Source: Massilia atriviolacea
GTDB lineage: Bacteria > Pseudomonadota > Gammaproteobacteria > Burkholderiales > Burkholderiaceae_D
Direction: 5' to 3'
Assembly (NCBI RefSeq): GCF_003953935.1
Contig: NZ_RXLQ01000027.1
Span: 1 to 62,935 of the forward strand
Length of the DNA stretch: 62,935 bases
Position numbers and translations under genes: made by a program
The notes under the pieces: generated by a model
Database searches by the model: none
What the model was told of the DNA's origin: nothing
The model's input: only the letters and a program-made list of their open reading frames with translations
Shown: piece by piece, positions 8,634 to 18,148 of the stretch
Layout of the letters: every line of letters begins with the position of its first letter
Numbering within the stretch: position 1 is the first letter of the stretch

Positions 8634-10697
8634 ATGTCCGGCTACCTGCCGCATCCGCTGCATCTGCTGCGCCTGCTGCGCATTGCGCTCCTGTGCGCCT
8701 GCGCCTTGGCGAGCCCGTCATTCAGCGCCGCCGCCGGCGCCGCGCCGCCGCCAGCGCTGGCCGACTTCTTCGACAACCCGGCCTTCAGCGCGGCGCGGCT
8801 CTCGCCCAGCGGCAAGTTCATCGCCGTGCGCTACAACAAGGACAACCAGCGCGACCGCCTGGTCGTGATCGACCTGGCCGACCACGCCATCAAGGTGGTG
8901 GCCAGCTTTGCCGACCGCGATGTCGGCAATTTTCAGTGGGTCAACAACGAGCGCCTGGTGCTCGATACCACCGACAAGACCATCGGCCCGGGCGACGAGC
9001 GCTACTGGCCAGGCCTGTACGCGGTCAACCGCGACGGCAGCCGCTTCCGCCAGCTGGTCCAGGCCAGCGGCGCCTTCCTGCAGGAACGCGTGGTGGCGAA
9101 CAACATATTGCCGCCCAACCATTTCCTGGTCGAGCAGACCGGCGCGCAAAACTCGGACGAGGTCTACGTCATCAACCCCAAGCGCGAGGGCATGCATGGC
9201 GACGGCGACCTCAAGCACGTTAACCTGCTGCGCCTCAATACCGTCACCGGCCGCAGCGAAACGGTGCGCCGTCCGGGGCAGGCGATCGGCTGGCTGCTCG
9301 ACCACAAGGGCGAGCCGCGCATCTGCATCACCCTGGACAAGAACATGCAGACGATCTGGTACCTGGAACCGGCCAGCAATCAATGGCGCGAGATCGCCGC
9401 CTTCGACGCCTACCTGGGCGGCAAGGATGCCTTCATGCCGCTGGCCTTCGCCCCGGACGGCACCTTCTACGTGAAGAGTGCCAGGGGCAAGGACAAGCAG
9501 GCCCTGCATACCTTCGACCTCAGCACCCTGCAGCTCAGCGCCGAGCCGCTGGTGGTGCTGGCCGATTACGATTTCGACGGCGAGCTGGTCACCACGCGCG
9601 ACAAGCTGCTCGGCGTGCGCTACCTGAGCGACGCCCGCTCGACCGTGTGGTTCGACGCCCGCATGAAGGCCCTGCAGGCCGCCATCGACAGCGCCCTGCC
9701 CGCCACCGTCAACCTGGTCGACGTGCCGGCGCGCGCCGAGGCGCCCTGGGTGCTGGTGCGCTCGTATTCCGACAAGCAACCGCAGCGCTACCTGCTGTAC
9801 CACGCCGAGAGCGGCAAGTTCAACGCGGTCGGCAGCACCCACGAACGCATCGTGCCGGCCCGGATGGCCGAGCAGGAACTGGTGCGCTACAAGGCGCGCG
9901 ACGGCTTGCCGGTCCCGGCCTGGCTGACCTTGCCCAACAGGGAGGCGGAGGGCAAGCGCCAGCGCCTGCCGCTGGTGCTGCTGGTGCACGGCGGCCCGTA
10001 CGTGCGCGGCGGCGAATGGGGCTGGTCGGCCGAGGGCCAGTTCCTGGCCTCGCGCGGCTACGCCGTGCTGGAACCGGAATTTCGCGGCAGCACCGGCTTC
10101 GGCAAGGCGCACTACCACGCCGGCTGGAAGCAATGGGGCCTGAAGATGCAGGACGACCTGGCCGACGCCGCCAAGTGGGCCATCGCCCAAGGCATCGCCG
10201 ACCCTAAGCGCATCTGCATCGCCGGCGCCAGCTACGGCGGCTACGCCACCCTGATGGGACTGGTCAACGATCCGGCCCTGTTCCAGTGCGGTATCAACTG
10301 GGTCGGCGTGACCGACATCAAACTGCTCTACACGGGGCACTGGAGCTTTACCTCGGACATGAGCGCCGGCTACCTGAAATACGGTGCGCCGGCCCTGATC
10401 GGCGATCCGGTCAAGGATGCGGCCCAGCTGCACGCCACCTCGCCGCTGCAGCAGGCCGCGCGCATCCGCCAGCCGCTGCTGCTGGCCTACGGCGCGGTCG
10501 ACCGGCGCGTGCCCCTGTACCACGGCAAGAAGTTCGTCGAGGCGCTCAAGCCCCACAATGCCCAGGTGGAATGGGTGGTGTACGAGGAAGAAGCGCATGG
10601 CTGGTCGCTGCCGAAGAACCGCATCGATTTCTGGGGCCGGGTCGAAAAATTCTTGCAGCGCCATATCGGCACGGCAGGCGCGGCCGGCGACGGATAA
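8634..10697 (+). CDS. S9-family (prolyl oligopeptidase-like) peptidase, copy 1
   Basis: The 687-residue exported protein begins with a signal peptide (hydrophobic LLRLLRIALLCACALAS). A beta-propeller-like region follows, then an alpha/beta-hydrolase domain from about residue 420. The nucleophile is Ser533 in GASYGG. The acid is probably the Asp in YGAVDRRVP and the His is in EEEAHGW. Family members cut short peptides or dipeptides. The next gene is a close paralogue with the same domain order, so this is a tandem duplication. GAGG-like bases (GCGAGG) precede the ATG. Confidence 0.92.
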   Translation: MSGYLPHPLHLLRLLRIALLCACALASPSFSAAAGAAPPPALADFFDNPAFSAARLSPSGKFIAVRYNKDNQRDRLVVIDLADHAIKVVASFADRDVGNFQWVNNERLVLDTTDKTIGPGDERYWPGLYAVNRDGSRFRQLVQASGAFLQERVVANNILPPNHFLVEQTGAQNSDEVYVINPKREGMHGDGDLKHVNLLRLNTVTGRSETVRRPGQAIGWLLDHKGEPRICITLDKNMQTIWYLEPASNQWREIAAFDAYLGGKDAFMPLAFAPDGTFYVKSARGKDKQALHTFDLSTLQLSAEPLVVLADYDFDGELVTTRDKLLGVRYLSDARSTVWFDARMKALQAAIDSALPATVNLVDVPARAEAPWVLVRSYSDKQPQRYLLYHAESGKFNAVGSTHERIVPARMAEQELVRYKARDGLPVPAWLTLPNREAEGKRQRLPLVLLVHGGPYVRGGEWGWSAEGQFLASRGYAVLEPEFRGSTGFGKAHYHAGWKQWGLKMQDDLADAAKWAIAQGIADPKRICIAGASYGGYATLMGLVNDPALFQCGINWVGVTDIKLLYTGHWSFTSDMSAGYLKYGAPALIGDPVKDAAQLHATSPLQQAARIRQPLLLAYGAVDRRVPLYHGKKFVEALKPHNAQVEWVVYEEEAHGWSLPKNRIDFWGRVEKFLQRHIGTAGAAGDG

Positions 10698-10783
10698 TGC
10701 TGGCGTCAACATGGGCAAAACGCTACTATTGACAGAATGGACAGGAAGAAACTGTCCTTTCTTTCTCCCTAACGAGCCCGCCC

Positions 10784-12859
10784 ATGTCCTTCCCCCTGCC
10801 GTCCGTCCTGCGTATTGCCGCCCTGCTCGCCTGCGCCCTGGCCGCGCCCGCCTTTGCCGCCGAGGCGGTGCCGCCGGCGCCGCCGCCGCTTGCCGATTTT
10901 TTCAACAACTCGGCCTTCAGCGATGCCGAGCTCTCGCCCAATGGCAAGTACCTGGCCGTGCGCTATTCCAACGACAACAAGCGCGACCGCCTGATCGTGA
11001 TCGACCTGGCCACCAACGCCATGAAGATCGTGGCCCAGTTCGCCGACCGCGATGTCCGTACCTTCCAGTGGGTCAACGACGAGCGCCTGGTGCTGGACTC
11101 GACCGACAAGACCATCGGCCAGGGCGACGCCGTCGACGGCCCGGGCCTGTTCGCGGTGAACCGCGACGGCAGCAATTTCAGGCAACTGGTGCACGTCAAT
11201 TACAGCGCCATCCAGGACCGCAGCGTGGCCAAGAACACCTTGCCGCCGAATCACTACCTGGTGACGCAACAAGGTGCGCAGAATTCCGACGATGTGTACG
11301 TGATCAATCCCAAGCGCGACGGCATCGACGACAACGGCGACATCACCCACGTCAACCTGGTGCGCCTGAACACCGTGACCGGGCGTTCGGAAACGGTCAA
11401 GCGGCCGGGCCTGGCCCAGGGCTGGCTGCTCGACCACAAGGGCGAGCCGCGCCTGTGCGTGGTGGTGGAAAAGAACATCCAGACCATCTGGTACCGCGAT
11501 CCGGTTACCAATGAATGGCGCACCCTGGCCTCGTTCGACGCCTATGTGGGCGGCAAGGAAGCCTTCACCCCGCTCGCCTTCGGCCCGGACGGCACCCTGT
11601 ACGTGCGCAGCGACGCCGGCAAGGACAAGATGGCGCTGCACACCTTCGACCTGGCGACCCGGCGCGTCAGCGCGGAGCCGCTGGTGGTGCTGGCCGATTT
11701 CGACTTCAGCGGCAGGCTGATCACCTCGGGCGACAAGCTGCTCGGGGTGCGCTACCTGAGCGACGCCCGTTCCACCGTGTGGTTCGACAGCAAGATGAAA
11801 GCCTTGCAGGCGACCATCGACGCCGCCCTGCCCGCCACCGCCAACCTGATCAATCCACCCGCGCGCGCCGGCAGCCCCTGGGTGCTGGTGCAATCGTATT
11901 CCGACAAGCAACCCGAGTACTACGCCCTGTACAACCTCGAGACCGGCAAGTTCACCGGCGTCGGCGGCACCCACGAGCGCATCGTGCCGGGCCGGATGGC
12001 CGCGCAGGAACTGGTGCGCGTCAAGGCGCGCGACGGCTTGCCGCTGCCGGCCTGGCTGACCCTGCCCCCTGGCACGGCGGCAGGCACAGCGGCAGGCACG
12101 GCGGCAGGCACGGCGGTAGGCACGGCGGTAGGCAAGCGCAAGGCGCTGCCGATGGTGGTGCTGGTGCACGGCGGCCCCTACCTGCGCGGCCACGAATGGA
12201 GCTGGTCGGCCGACAGCCAGTTCCTGGCCTCGCGCGGCTACGCCGTGCTGGAACCCGAATTTCGCGGCAGCACCGGTTTCGGCACCAAGCACTACAAGGC
12301 CGGCTGGAAGCAATGGGGCTTGAAGATGCAGGACGATATTGCCGACGCCACCAAATGGGCGATTGCCGAAGGCATTGCCGACCCCAAACGCATCTGCATC
12401 GCCGGCGCCAGCTATGGCGGCTACGCCACCCTGATGGGCCTGGTGAACGATCCGGCCCTGTACAAATGCGGCATCAACTGGGTGGGCGTGACCGACATCA
12501 AGCTGCTGTATTCCGGCCACTGGAGCTTTCACTCCGACATCAACAGCAACTTCCTGAAATACGGCGCGCCGACCCTGATCGGCGACCCGGACAAGGATGC
12601 GGCCCAGCTGAACGCCACCTCGCCGCTGCTACAGGCCGCGCGCATCACCCAGCCGCTGCTGATGGCCTACGGCGCGGCCGACCGCCGCGTGCCCCTGTAT
12701 CACGGCAAGAAATTCCACGACGCCGTCAGCGCCAACAACCCCAACGTCGAATGGGTGGTGTACCAGGAAGAAGGCCATGGCTGGTCGTTGCCAAAAAACC
12801 GCATCGACTTCTGGGGCCGGGTCGAAAAATTTCTGGGGCGCCACATCGGCACGCCCTGA
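10784..12859 (+). CDS. S9-family peptidase, copy 2, with an in-frame tandem repeat
   Basis: This 691-residue paralogue of the preceding gene has a signal peptide (LRIAALLACALAAPAFA) and the same catalytic signatures: Ser543 in GASYGG, Asp in YGAADRRVP, and His in QEEGHGW. Most of the two proteins can be aligned by eye with high identity. The main difference lies between the propeller and the hydrolase domain. There this copy carries five 12-bp units that encode repeated Gly-Thr-Ala-Ala or Gly-Thr-Ala-Val, where copy 1 has only REAEG. The insertion keeps the frame and falls in a likely surface linker, so activity need not be lost. Confidence 0.92.
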   Translation: MSFPLPSVLRIAALLACALAAPAFAAEAVPPAPPPLADFFNNSAFSDAELSPNGKYLAVRYSNDNKRDRLIVIDLATNAMKIVAQFADRDVRTFQWVNDERLVLDSTDKTIGQGDAVDGPGLFAVNRDGSNFRQLVHVNYSAIQDRSVAKNTLPPNHYLVTQQGAQNSDDVYVINPKRDGIDDNGDITHVNLVRLNTVTGRSETVKRPGLAQGWLLDHKGEPRLCVVVEKNIQTIWYRDPVTNEWRTLASFDAYVGGKEAFTPLAFGPDGTLYVRSDAGKDKMALHTFDLATRRVSAEPLVVLADFDFSGRLITSGDKLLGVRYLSDARSTVWFDSKMKALQATIDAALPATANLINPPARAGSPWVLVQSYSDKQPEYYALYNLETGKFTGVGGTHERIVPGRMAAQELVRVKARDGLPLPAWLTLPPGTAAGTAAGTAAGTAVGTAVGKRKALPMVVLVHGGPYLRGHEWSWSADSQFLASRGYAVLEPEFRGSTGFGTKHYKAGWKQWGLKMQDDIADATKWAIAEGIADPKRICIAGASYGGYATLMGLVNDPALYKCGINWVGVTDIKLLYSGHWSFHSDINSNFLKYGAPTLIGDPDKDAAQLNATSPLLQAARITQPLLMAYGAADRRVPLYHGKKFHDAVSANNPNVEWVVYQEEGHGWSLPKNRIDFWGRVEKFLGRHIGTP
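12071..12130 (+). repeat. 12-bp tandem repeat inside the second S9 peptidase gene (5 units)
   Basis: Five consecutive units of GGCACGGCGGYA (Y is C or T) occupy this stretch; one unit has a single change (GGCACAGCGGCA). It is absent from the paralogue next door. The same unit occurs three times in the gap near 48303-48338, about 36 kb away. Confidence 0.95.
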
Positions 12860-12874
12860 AACGCGTCCACTGTC

Positions 12875-13240
12875 ATGAACACGCAACAGTTACAGGCGCG
12901 CTGCCGCGCATTTGCGCAGGCGACCGAGACCTTGCACGGGAGCCCGAGCAATATCCTGGTGTACGCGGTGGGTGGAAAAAAATTTGCCTACTTCAAGACC
13001 AGCGAACCGGAAATCAACCGCTTCAGCCTGCGCGTGGCGCCCGAACTCTTCCTCGGGCTGACCGGCATGCCTGGGGTGAAACCGGCGCGCTACATGGGCC
13101 GCTTTCATTGGGTGACGGTGGTCGATGTGTGCAGTTTTCCGCACGACTGGCTGGAACAATTGCTGGCCTGGTCGTACCGCAAGGCGCGCGCCTCGCTTAG
13201 CAAGGCAGAGCTCGCCGCACTGGACGGCGAGGCGCCGTGA
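12875..13240 (+). CDS. MmcQ/YjbR family protein
   Basis: The 121-residue protein has the typical small alpha/beta fold pattern of the MmcQ/YjbR (DUF419) group: SNILVYAVGGKKFAYF near the start, PGVKPARYMGRFHWVTV in the middle, and DWLEQLLAWSYRKARASL at the C-terminus. The structure of family members resembles a DNA-binding fold, but the biological role is not established. It lies 15 bases after the second peptidase gene and may be co-transcribed with it. Confidence 0.85.
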   Translation: MNTQQLQARCRAFAQATETLHGSPSNILVYAVGGKKFAYFKTSEPEINRFSLRVAPELFLGLTGMPGVKPARYMGRFHWVTVVDVCSFPHDWLEQLLAWSYRKARASLSKAELAALDGEAP

Positions 13241-13341
13241 CGGCGCTGGCGTGCACTGGCCGGCACGGCGCCGGCGGCGTATTTCTACCACGCCCGCCAG
13301 CGATTCTCAAAGTTATTATTTCTACAATTTTGATGGTATTT

Positions 13342-13356
13342 CGATATAAAATATCG
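13342..13356. promoter_or_regulatory. Palindrome in the AT-rich leader of the penicillin acylase gene
   Basis: CGATATAAAATATCG is a perfect 6-bp inverted repeat around AAA. It contains a TATAAA that could serve as a -10. It sits in the only AT-rich stretch between 13241 and the acylase start at 13395. I could not identify a convincing -35 at standard spacing. An operator role is an inference. Confidence 0.35.
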
Positions 13357-13394
13357 CACTGCCGCGCCATCGCCGTATCTGACAAGAGACCTAC

Positions 13395-15833
13395 ATGACT
13401 ATCCCATTCCAGTATCACCGCGCGCCCCGCCTGCTGGCGCTCGCCGGCGCCATCGCCATCGCCCTCGCCGGCTGCAGCAGCGACGATTCCCCCGCCACCA
13501 AGCCGGCCGATCCGGTCAAGCCGGGCGAACCGGCGGCCAAATACCAGGCCGAGATCAGCCGTACCTCGTTCGGCGTGCCGCACATCAAGGCCAACGATGA
13601 AGGCAGCCTCGCCTACGGCGTGGCCTATGCCTACTCGCAAGACAATGTCTGCCTGCTGGCCGACGAATTCACCACCGTCAGCGGCGAGCGCTCCAGGCAC
13701 TTCGGCCCGACCGCCACGCGCCAGACCTCGGACATCCCGAACCTGCAGACCGATTTCTTCTACCGCATCATCAACGACGAGGAGTCGGTCAAGACCGCCC
13801 TGGCCGCCCATGCGGCGCCGATGAAGGCGATGATCGAAGGCTACGTCGCCGGCTACAACGATTACCTCGAAAAAACCGGCATGAACAACCTGCCTGCCGC
13901 CTGCAGGAACGGTTCCTGGGTGCGCAAGGTGACCGAGCTGGACATGGTCAAGCTGCTGCGCCGCTACGCCGCCGAAGCGAGTTCCGGCCAGTTCATCGGC
14001 GCCATGGTCGGCGCCACCCCGCCCGGCCAGGCTCCCCTGATGCCGGCAGTCCCGCCCAAGGCCGGCACGCACCCGATGGACCCGGCCTACTGGGACGCGA
14101 TGCGCGAACGCACCGGCAGCAATGCCGTGGCGCTGGGCAAGGACGCGACCGACAACGGCCAGGGCATGCTGCTCGGCACCCCGCACTTCCCATGGCGCGG
14201 CGCGCTGCGCTTCTACCAGATGCACCTGACCATCCCCGGCAAGCTGGACGCGATGGGCGCCGCCCTCGGCGGCATGCCGATGGTCAATATCGGCTTCAAC
14301 CAGACCCTGGCCTGGACCCACACGGTCAACAATTCGGCCCACTTCACGGTGCACATGCTGGCGCTCGACCCGGGCGACCCGACCAAATACATCGTCGACG
14401 GCAAGCCGCAGGCCATGACCCGCAAGACCGTCAATGTCGAGGTCAAGGGCGCCGACGGCGCGATCGCCACCCAGAGCCGCACCTTCTACAGCAGCCAGTA
14501 CGGCCCGGTGGTGGTGATTCCCGGCCAGCTCGACTGGAATGCCGGCATGGCGTATTCGCTCAACGACGCCAACCTCGCCAACCACCGCATGCTGGAACAG
14601 TGGTACGGCATGACGACCGCGCGCACCATGGACGAGTTCAAGGGCGCGATCGACCGCACCGTCGGCCTGCCATGGGTTAACACCCTGGCCGTCGACAAGG
14701 ACGGCAGCGCCCTGTTCATGGATGTCACAGTGGTGCCGCATGTCAGCACCGCCAAGCAGCAAGCCTGCGTGCCGGCGCCGTTCAAGCCGCTGGCCGCGCG
14801 CGGCCTGTTCGTGCTCAGCGGCGCGAGCAGCGCCTGCGCCCCCGGCACCGACAGCGGCGCGCCGCAGCCGGGCATCTTCGCCGGCGCCAGCCTGCCGCGC
14901 CTGGTGCGCAGCGATTACGTGCAAAACTCCAACGACAGCGCCTGGCTCTCCAATCCGCAGGCGCCGCTGACCGGCTTCCCGGACATCGTCAGCGTCGACA
15001 ATGTCGAACAGTTCGGCCGCACCCGCCTCGGCATCACCCAGGTGCAGAAACGCCTGGCCGGCACCGACGGCCTGGCCGGACGCAAGATGACCATCCCGCA
15101 ACTGCAAGCCTTGGCCCTCGGCAACCGCGTGTATTACGCCGACCAGGTGATGGATGACGTGCTGGCCCTGTGCCGCAGCGACGCCGGCGCCGGCGCCGAC
15201 CTCGTGACCGCCTGCGCGCGCCTGAACCAGTGGGACCGCACCGTCAACCTCGACAGCAACATCGGCTACCTCTACTTTACCGGCCTGTGGGAACGCATCG
15301 TGCGCGTGCCGGGCGTGTGGGCGGTGCCGTTCAATCCGGCCGACCCGGTCAACACCCCGCGCGGCCTGAACCTGGACAACCCGGCCAGCGCGACCGCGGT
15401 GCGCCAGGCGCTGGCGGCGGCGGCCCAGGACGTGGCGAAGCTGGGCGTGTCGCAGGATGCGCGCTGGGGCGACGTCCAGCTGGCCACGCGCGGCGCGAAA
15501 CGCATCCCTATCCACGGCGGCAAGGGCGGCGACGGCGTGTATAACGCGATCGGCAACGTGCTGGCCGGCGACGGCAAGCTGGAAGTGATCTACGGCACTA
15601 GCTACATCCAGACCGTCAGCTTCAACCAGGACGGCCCGCAAGTGCAGGCCATGCTGGCGTACTCGCAATCGACCGACCCGGCCTCGAAGCATTTCGCCGA
15701 CCAGACCGAGCGCTTCTCGAAGAAGGAATGGATCACCCAGCCTTACACGGAAGCGCAGATCAAGGCCGATCCGGCGTTCTCGACGATGACGGTGACGCGC
15801 AAGGCCGACGGCACGCTGGCCGCCAAGCCCTGA
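13395..15833 (+). CDS. Penicillin acylase family lipoprotein (N-terminal nucleophile amidase)
   Basis: The 812-residue precursor has a lipoprotein signal (LAGAIAIALAGC) and then the alpha-chain motif FGVPHIKANDEGSLAYGVAYAYSQDN. Self-cleavage would occur before Ser242 in RTGSNAVAL, which becomes the N-terminal nucleophile of the beta chain. Later motifs VNIGFNQTLAWTHTVNNS and LSNPQAPLTGFPDI fit the aculeacin/acyl-homoserine-lactone acylase branch. Such enzymes release acyl side chains from amides in the periplasm; the substrate here is unknown. A second, collapsed copy lies downstream beyond the phosphofructokinase gene. A strong hairpin follows the stop. Confidence 0.92.
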   Translation: MTIPFQYHRAPRLLALAGAIAIALAGCSSDDSPATKPADPVKPGEPAAKYQAEISRTSFGVPHIKANDEGSLAYGVAYAYSQDNVCLLADEFTTVSGERSRHFGPTATRQTSDIPNLQTDFFYRIINDEESVKTALAAHAAPMKAMIEGYVAGYNDYLEKTGMNNLPAACRNGSWVRKVTELDMVKLLRRYAAEASSGQFIGAMVGATPPGQAPLMPAVPPKAGTHPMDPAYWDAMRERTGSNAVALGKDATDNGQGMLLGTPHFPWRGALRFYQMHLTIPGKLDAMGAALGGMPMVNIGFNQTLAWTHTVNNSAHFTVHMLALDPGDPTKYIVDGKPQAMTRKTVNVEVKGADGAIATQSRTFYSSQYGPVVVIPGQLDWNAGMAYSLNDANLANHRMLEQWYGMTTARTMDEFKGAIDRTVGLPWVNTLAVDKDGSALFMDVTVVPHVSTAKQQACVPAPFKPLAARGLFVLSGASSACAPGTDSGAPQPGIFAGASLPRLVRSDYVQNSNDSAWLSNPQAPLTGFPDIVSVDNVEQFGRTRLGITQVQKRLAGTDGLAGRKMTIPQLQALALGNRVYYADQVMDDVLALCRSDAGAGADLVTACARLNQWDRTVNLDSNIGYLYFTGLWERIVRVPGVWAVPFNPADPVNTPRGLNLDNPASATAVRQALAAAAQDVAKLGVSQDARWGDVQLATRGAKRIPIHGGKGGDGVYNAIGNVLAGDGKLEVIYGTSYIQTVSFNQDGPQVQAMLAYSQSTDPASKHFADQTERFSKKEWITQPYTEAQIKADPAFSTMTVTRKADGTLAAKP

Positions 15834-15870
15834 GCCGTCAGCCCTCGGAGGTACAGACTCGGATGTAAAG

Positions 15871-15910
15871 AAACAGGCAGTCGGCCGCCCAGGCGCTAGA
15901 CTGCCTGTTT
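15871..15910 (+). terminator. Hairpin terminator after the acylase gene
   Basis: AAACAGGCAGTC (15871-15882) and its exact complement at 15899-15910 form a 12-bp stem around a 16-base loop, ending in TTT. It separates the acylase from the phosphofructokinase gene. Confidence 0.7.
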
Positions 15911-15962
15911 GCTGTTGGCCGTTCGTCCGCTGATCGCTGCTTATCACCTCAAGGAGATGCAC

Positions 15963-17180
15963 ATGTCGTCAGGAAAAATTCTGGTCGCACAGGGAGGCGG
16001 ACCGACCGCCGTCATCAACCAGTCGATGGTCGGGGTGGTGCTCGAAGCGCGCCGCTTCCGCAACGTCACGCGCGTCTACGGCGCCATGCACGGGGTGCGC
16101 GGCATCGTCGACGAAGACTTCATCGACCTGACCCAGGAAACCAGCCACAACCTGGAACTGGTCGGCAAGACGCCCTCCTCGGCGCTCGGCTCGACCCGCG
16201 ACAAGCCCGACATCGCGTACTGCCAGAAAATTTTCGACGTCCTGCGCGCGCACGAGATCGAGCACTTTTTCTACATCGGCGGCAACGATTCCTCCGACAC
16301 GGTGCGCATCGTCAGCCTGGAGGCGCAAAAGGCCGGCTACCCGCTGCGCTGCATTCACATTCCCAAAACCATCGATAACGATTTGGTCGGCAACGACCAC
16401 ACGCCCGGCTTTCCCTCGGCGGCGCGGTTTGTCGCGCAAGCCTTCGCCGGCGCCAACCTCGACAACGCGGCCCTGCCCGGCGTGTACGTGGGCGTGGTGA
16501 TGGGGCGCCACGCGGGCTTCCTGACCGCCGCCGCCGCGCTCGGCAAGAAATTCCCCGACGACGGCCCGCACCTGATCTACCTGCCCGAACGCACCTTCGT
16601 GCTCGGGCAATTCCTGGCCGACGTCCAGGCCGCCTACGCGCGCTACGGGCGCTGCGTGATCGCCGTGTCCGAAGGCATCCACGACGCCTCCGGCGAAGCG
16701 ATCGCCAGCCTGCTGGCCAAGGACATCGAACGCGATGCGCACGGCAATGTGCAGCTGTCCGGCACCGGCGCGCTGGCCGATCTGCTGTGCGAGGAAATCA
16801 AATCCAAGCTCGGCATCAAGCGCGTGCGCGGCGATACCTTCGGTTACCTGCAGCGTTCCTTCATCGGCTGCGTGTCGGACGTGGACCAGCGCGAGGCGCG
16901 CGAAGTCGGCGAAAAAGCGGTGCAGTTCGCCATGTGGGGCGAGCGCGACGGCTCGGTGGCGATCAAGCGCACCGGCTACTACTCGGTCGACTACGAGCTG
17001 GTGCCGCTGGACAGCGTGGCCGGCAAGACGCGCGTGATGGAAGACATCTTCATCAGCGAGAGCGGCACCGACGTCACCGACGCCTTCCGCCTGTACCTGC
17101 GCCCGCTGCTCGGCTCCGGCATGCCGGACGCCTTCCGCCTGCGGCCGGCGCCGGTCGAGAAGATCCTCGGCAAAACATAG
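15963..17180 (+). CDS. pfp: Pyrophosphate-type 6-phosphofructokinase
   Basis: This 405-residue enzyme interconverts fructose 6-phosphate and fructose 1,6-bisphosphate. Phosphate-donor choice can be read from two positions. The GGND motif (residues 106-109) has Asp where ATP enzymes have Gly, and PKTIDND (134-140) has Lys where ATP enzymes usually have Gly. Both favour pyrophosphate. The N-terminus GKILVAQGGGPTAVINQS and the later VVMGRHAGFL support the family. I chose the ATG at 15963 because AAGGAG at 15951-15956 is correctly spaced; the frame is open further upstream. It stands between an intact and a ruined acylase gene and is bounded by hairpins on both sides, so it is probably monocistronic. 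Confidence 0.93.
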   Translation: MSSGKILVAQGGGPTAVINQSMVGVVLEARRFRNVTRVYGAMHGVRGIVDEDFIDLTQETSHNLELVGKTPSSALGSTRDKPDIAYCQKIFDVLRAHEIEHFFYIGGNDSSDTVRIVSLEAQKAGYPLRCIHIPKTIDNDLVGNDHTPGFPSAARFVAQAFAGANLDNAALPGVYVGVVMGRHAGFLTAAAALGKKFPDDGPHLIYLPERTFVLGQFLADVQAAYARYGRCVIAVSEGIHDASGEAIASLLAKDIERDAHGNVQLSGTGALADLLCEEIKSKLGIKRVRGDTFGYLQRSFIGCVSDVDQREAREVGEKAVQFAMWGERDGSVAIKRTGYYSVDYELVPLDSVAGKTRVMEDIFISESGTDVTDAFRLYLRPLLGSGMPDAFRLRPAPVEKILGKT

Positions 17181-17196
17181 GCAAGCCGCAGGTACC

Positions 17197-17225
17197 GCCG
17201 GATGCGCCGCCCTGGCGCATCCGGC
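17197..17225 (+). terminator. Hairpin terminator after the phosphofructokinase gene
   Basis: GCCGGATGCGCC (17197-17208) pairs perfectly with 17214-17225 around a five-base loop. It is followed by TGTGCTTTT. Confidence 0.72.
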
Positions 17226-17306
17226 TGTGCTTTTCGCATGTCGATTGTTTCGGCAACACAAACGAAGCAACACTGCGGTCCCGTCAACTTCCCGACCTGG
17301 ACCGCC

Positions 17307-18045
17307 ATGACTGTGCTACCCCCTTCGCCTTCCCTACTGCTGCGCACGGGCGCCGCCGCCACGCTGCTGGCGCTGGCCGCCTGCGGCGACAAGGACGGCA
17401 CGCCGGCCGAAGCGGCGCCGGCCTACGCCGCCGAGATCCGCCGCACCGCCTACGGCATCCCCCACATCAAGGCCGACGACGATGGCGGCCTCGGCTTCGG
17501 CATCGGCTATGCCTACGCGCAAGACAATGCCTGCCTGCTGGCCGAGCGCATCGTCACCGCCAACGGCGAACGCGCCAAGTATTTCGGCGCCGAGGCGCGC
17601 GGCGCCACCGCCGACACCGCGCCCAACCTTGCCTCCGACTTTTTCTATCGCCTGATCAACGAACCGGACGCGGTGGCGGCCGCCTGGCAGCAGCAGCCGG
17701 CGCCGATGCGCGCCCTGGTCGAAGGCTACGTCGCCGGTTACAACCAGTACCTTGAGGAGCGCGGCAAGGACGGCCTGCCGGACGCCTGCAAGAACGCGCC
17801 ATGGGTGCGCAGCATGAGCAGCGCCGACATGATGAAAATCGTGCGCCGCTACGCCGCCGAAGGCGCGGGCAGCCATTTCATCGAGGCGCTGGTGGCGGCC
17901 GTGCCGCCGGGCACGACCGTGCCGACCAGACCGGCTGTTCTCAAGCAAGACCTGGCACACCCTGCCCTTTACGGAAGCGCAGATCGCGGCCGACCCGGCC
18001 TACAAGCGCATTGCCATCAGTCGCAAGGCCAAGGGCGCGCAGTAA
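17307..18045 (+). pseudogene. Collapsed penicillin acylase paralogue (internal deletion and frameshift)
   Basis: Residues 1 to about 205 match the acylase at 13395: a lipobox (LLALAAC), YGIPHIKADDDGGLGFGIGYAYAQDN, and EGYVAGYNQYLEERG. At about 17921-17935 the similarity stops. The remaining DNA, read in another frame, encodes the family's extreme C-terminus (FTEAQIAADPAYKRIAISRK, stop at 18043-18045). About 555 codons present in the intact copy are missing, including the nucleophile Ser and nearly the whole beta chain. The open frame itself runs to 18071 with a nonsense tail. This cannot be an active acylase; secretion of the alpha-chain fragment is conceivable but unsupported. Confidence 0.88.
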
Positions 18046-18148
18046 CGGCGGCGCAACACACACGCCGCTGAGGAAAGACAGAACGTTTTTAAAACGGCAT
18101 TGGTAAGGGAGCTGTGTTAAGTTATGGTTACTGTTCTTGAGTGGAACG

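Noticed and set aside
13197-15962. A 921-codon frame antisense to the penicillin acylase
   Set aside because: It covers a well-supported acylase gene, and its product shows the same shadow composition.
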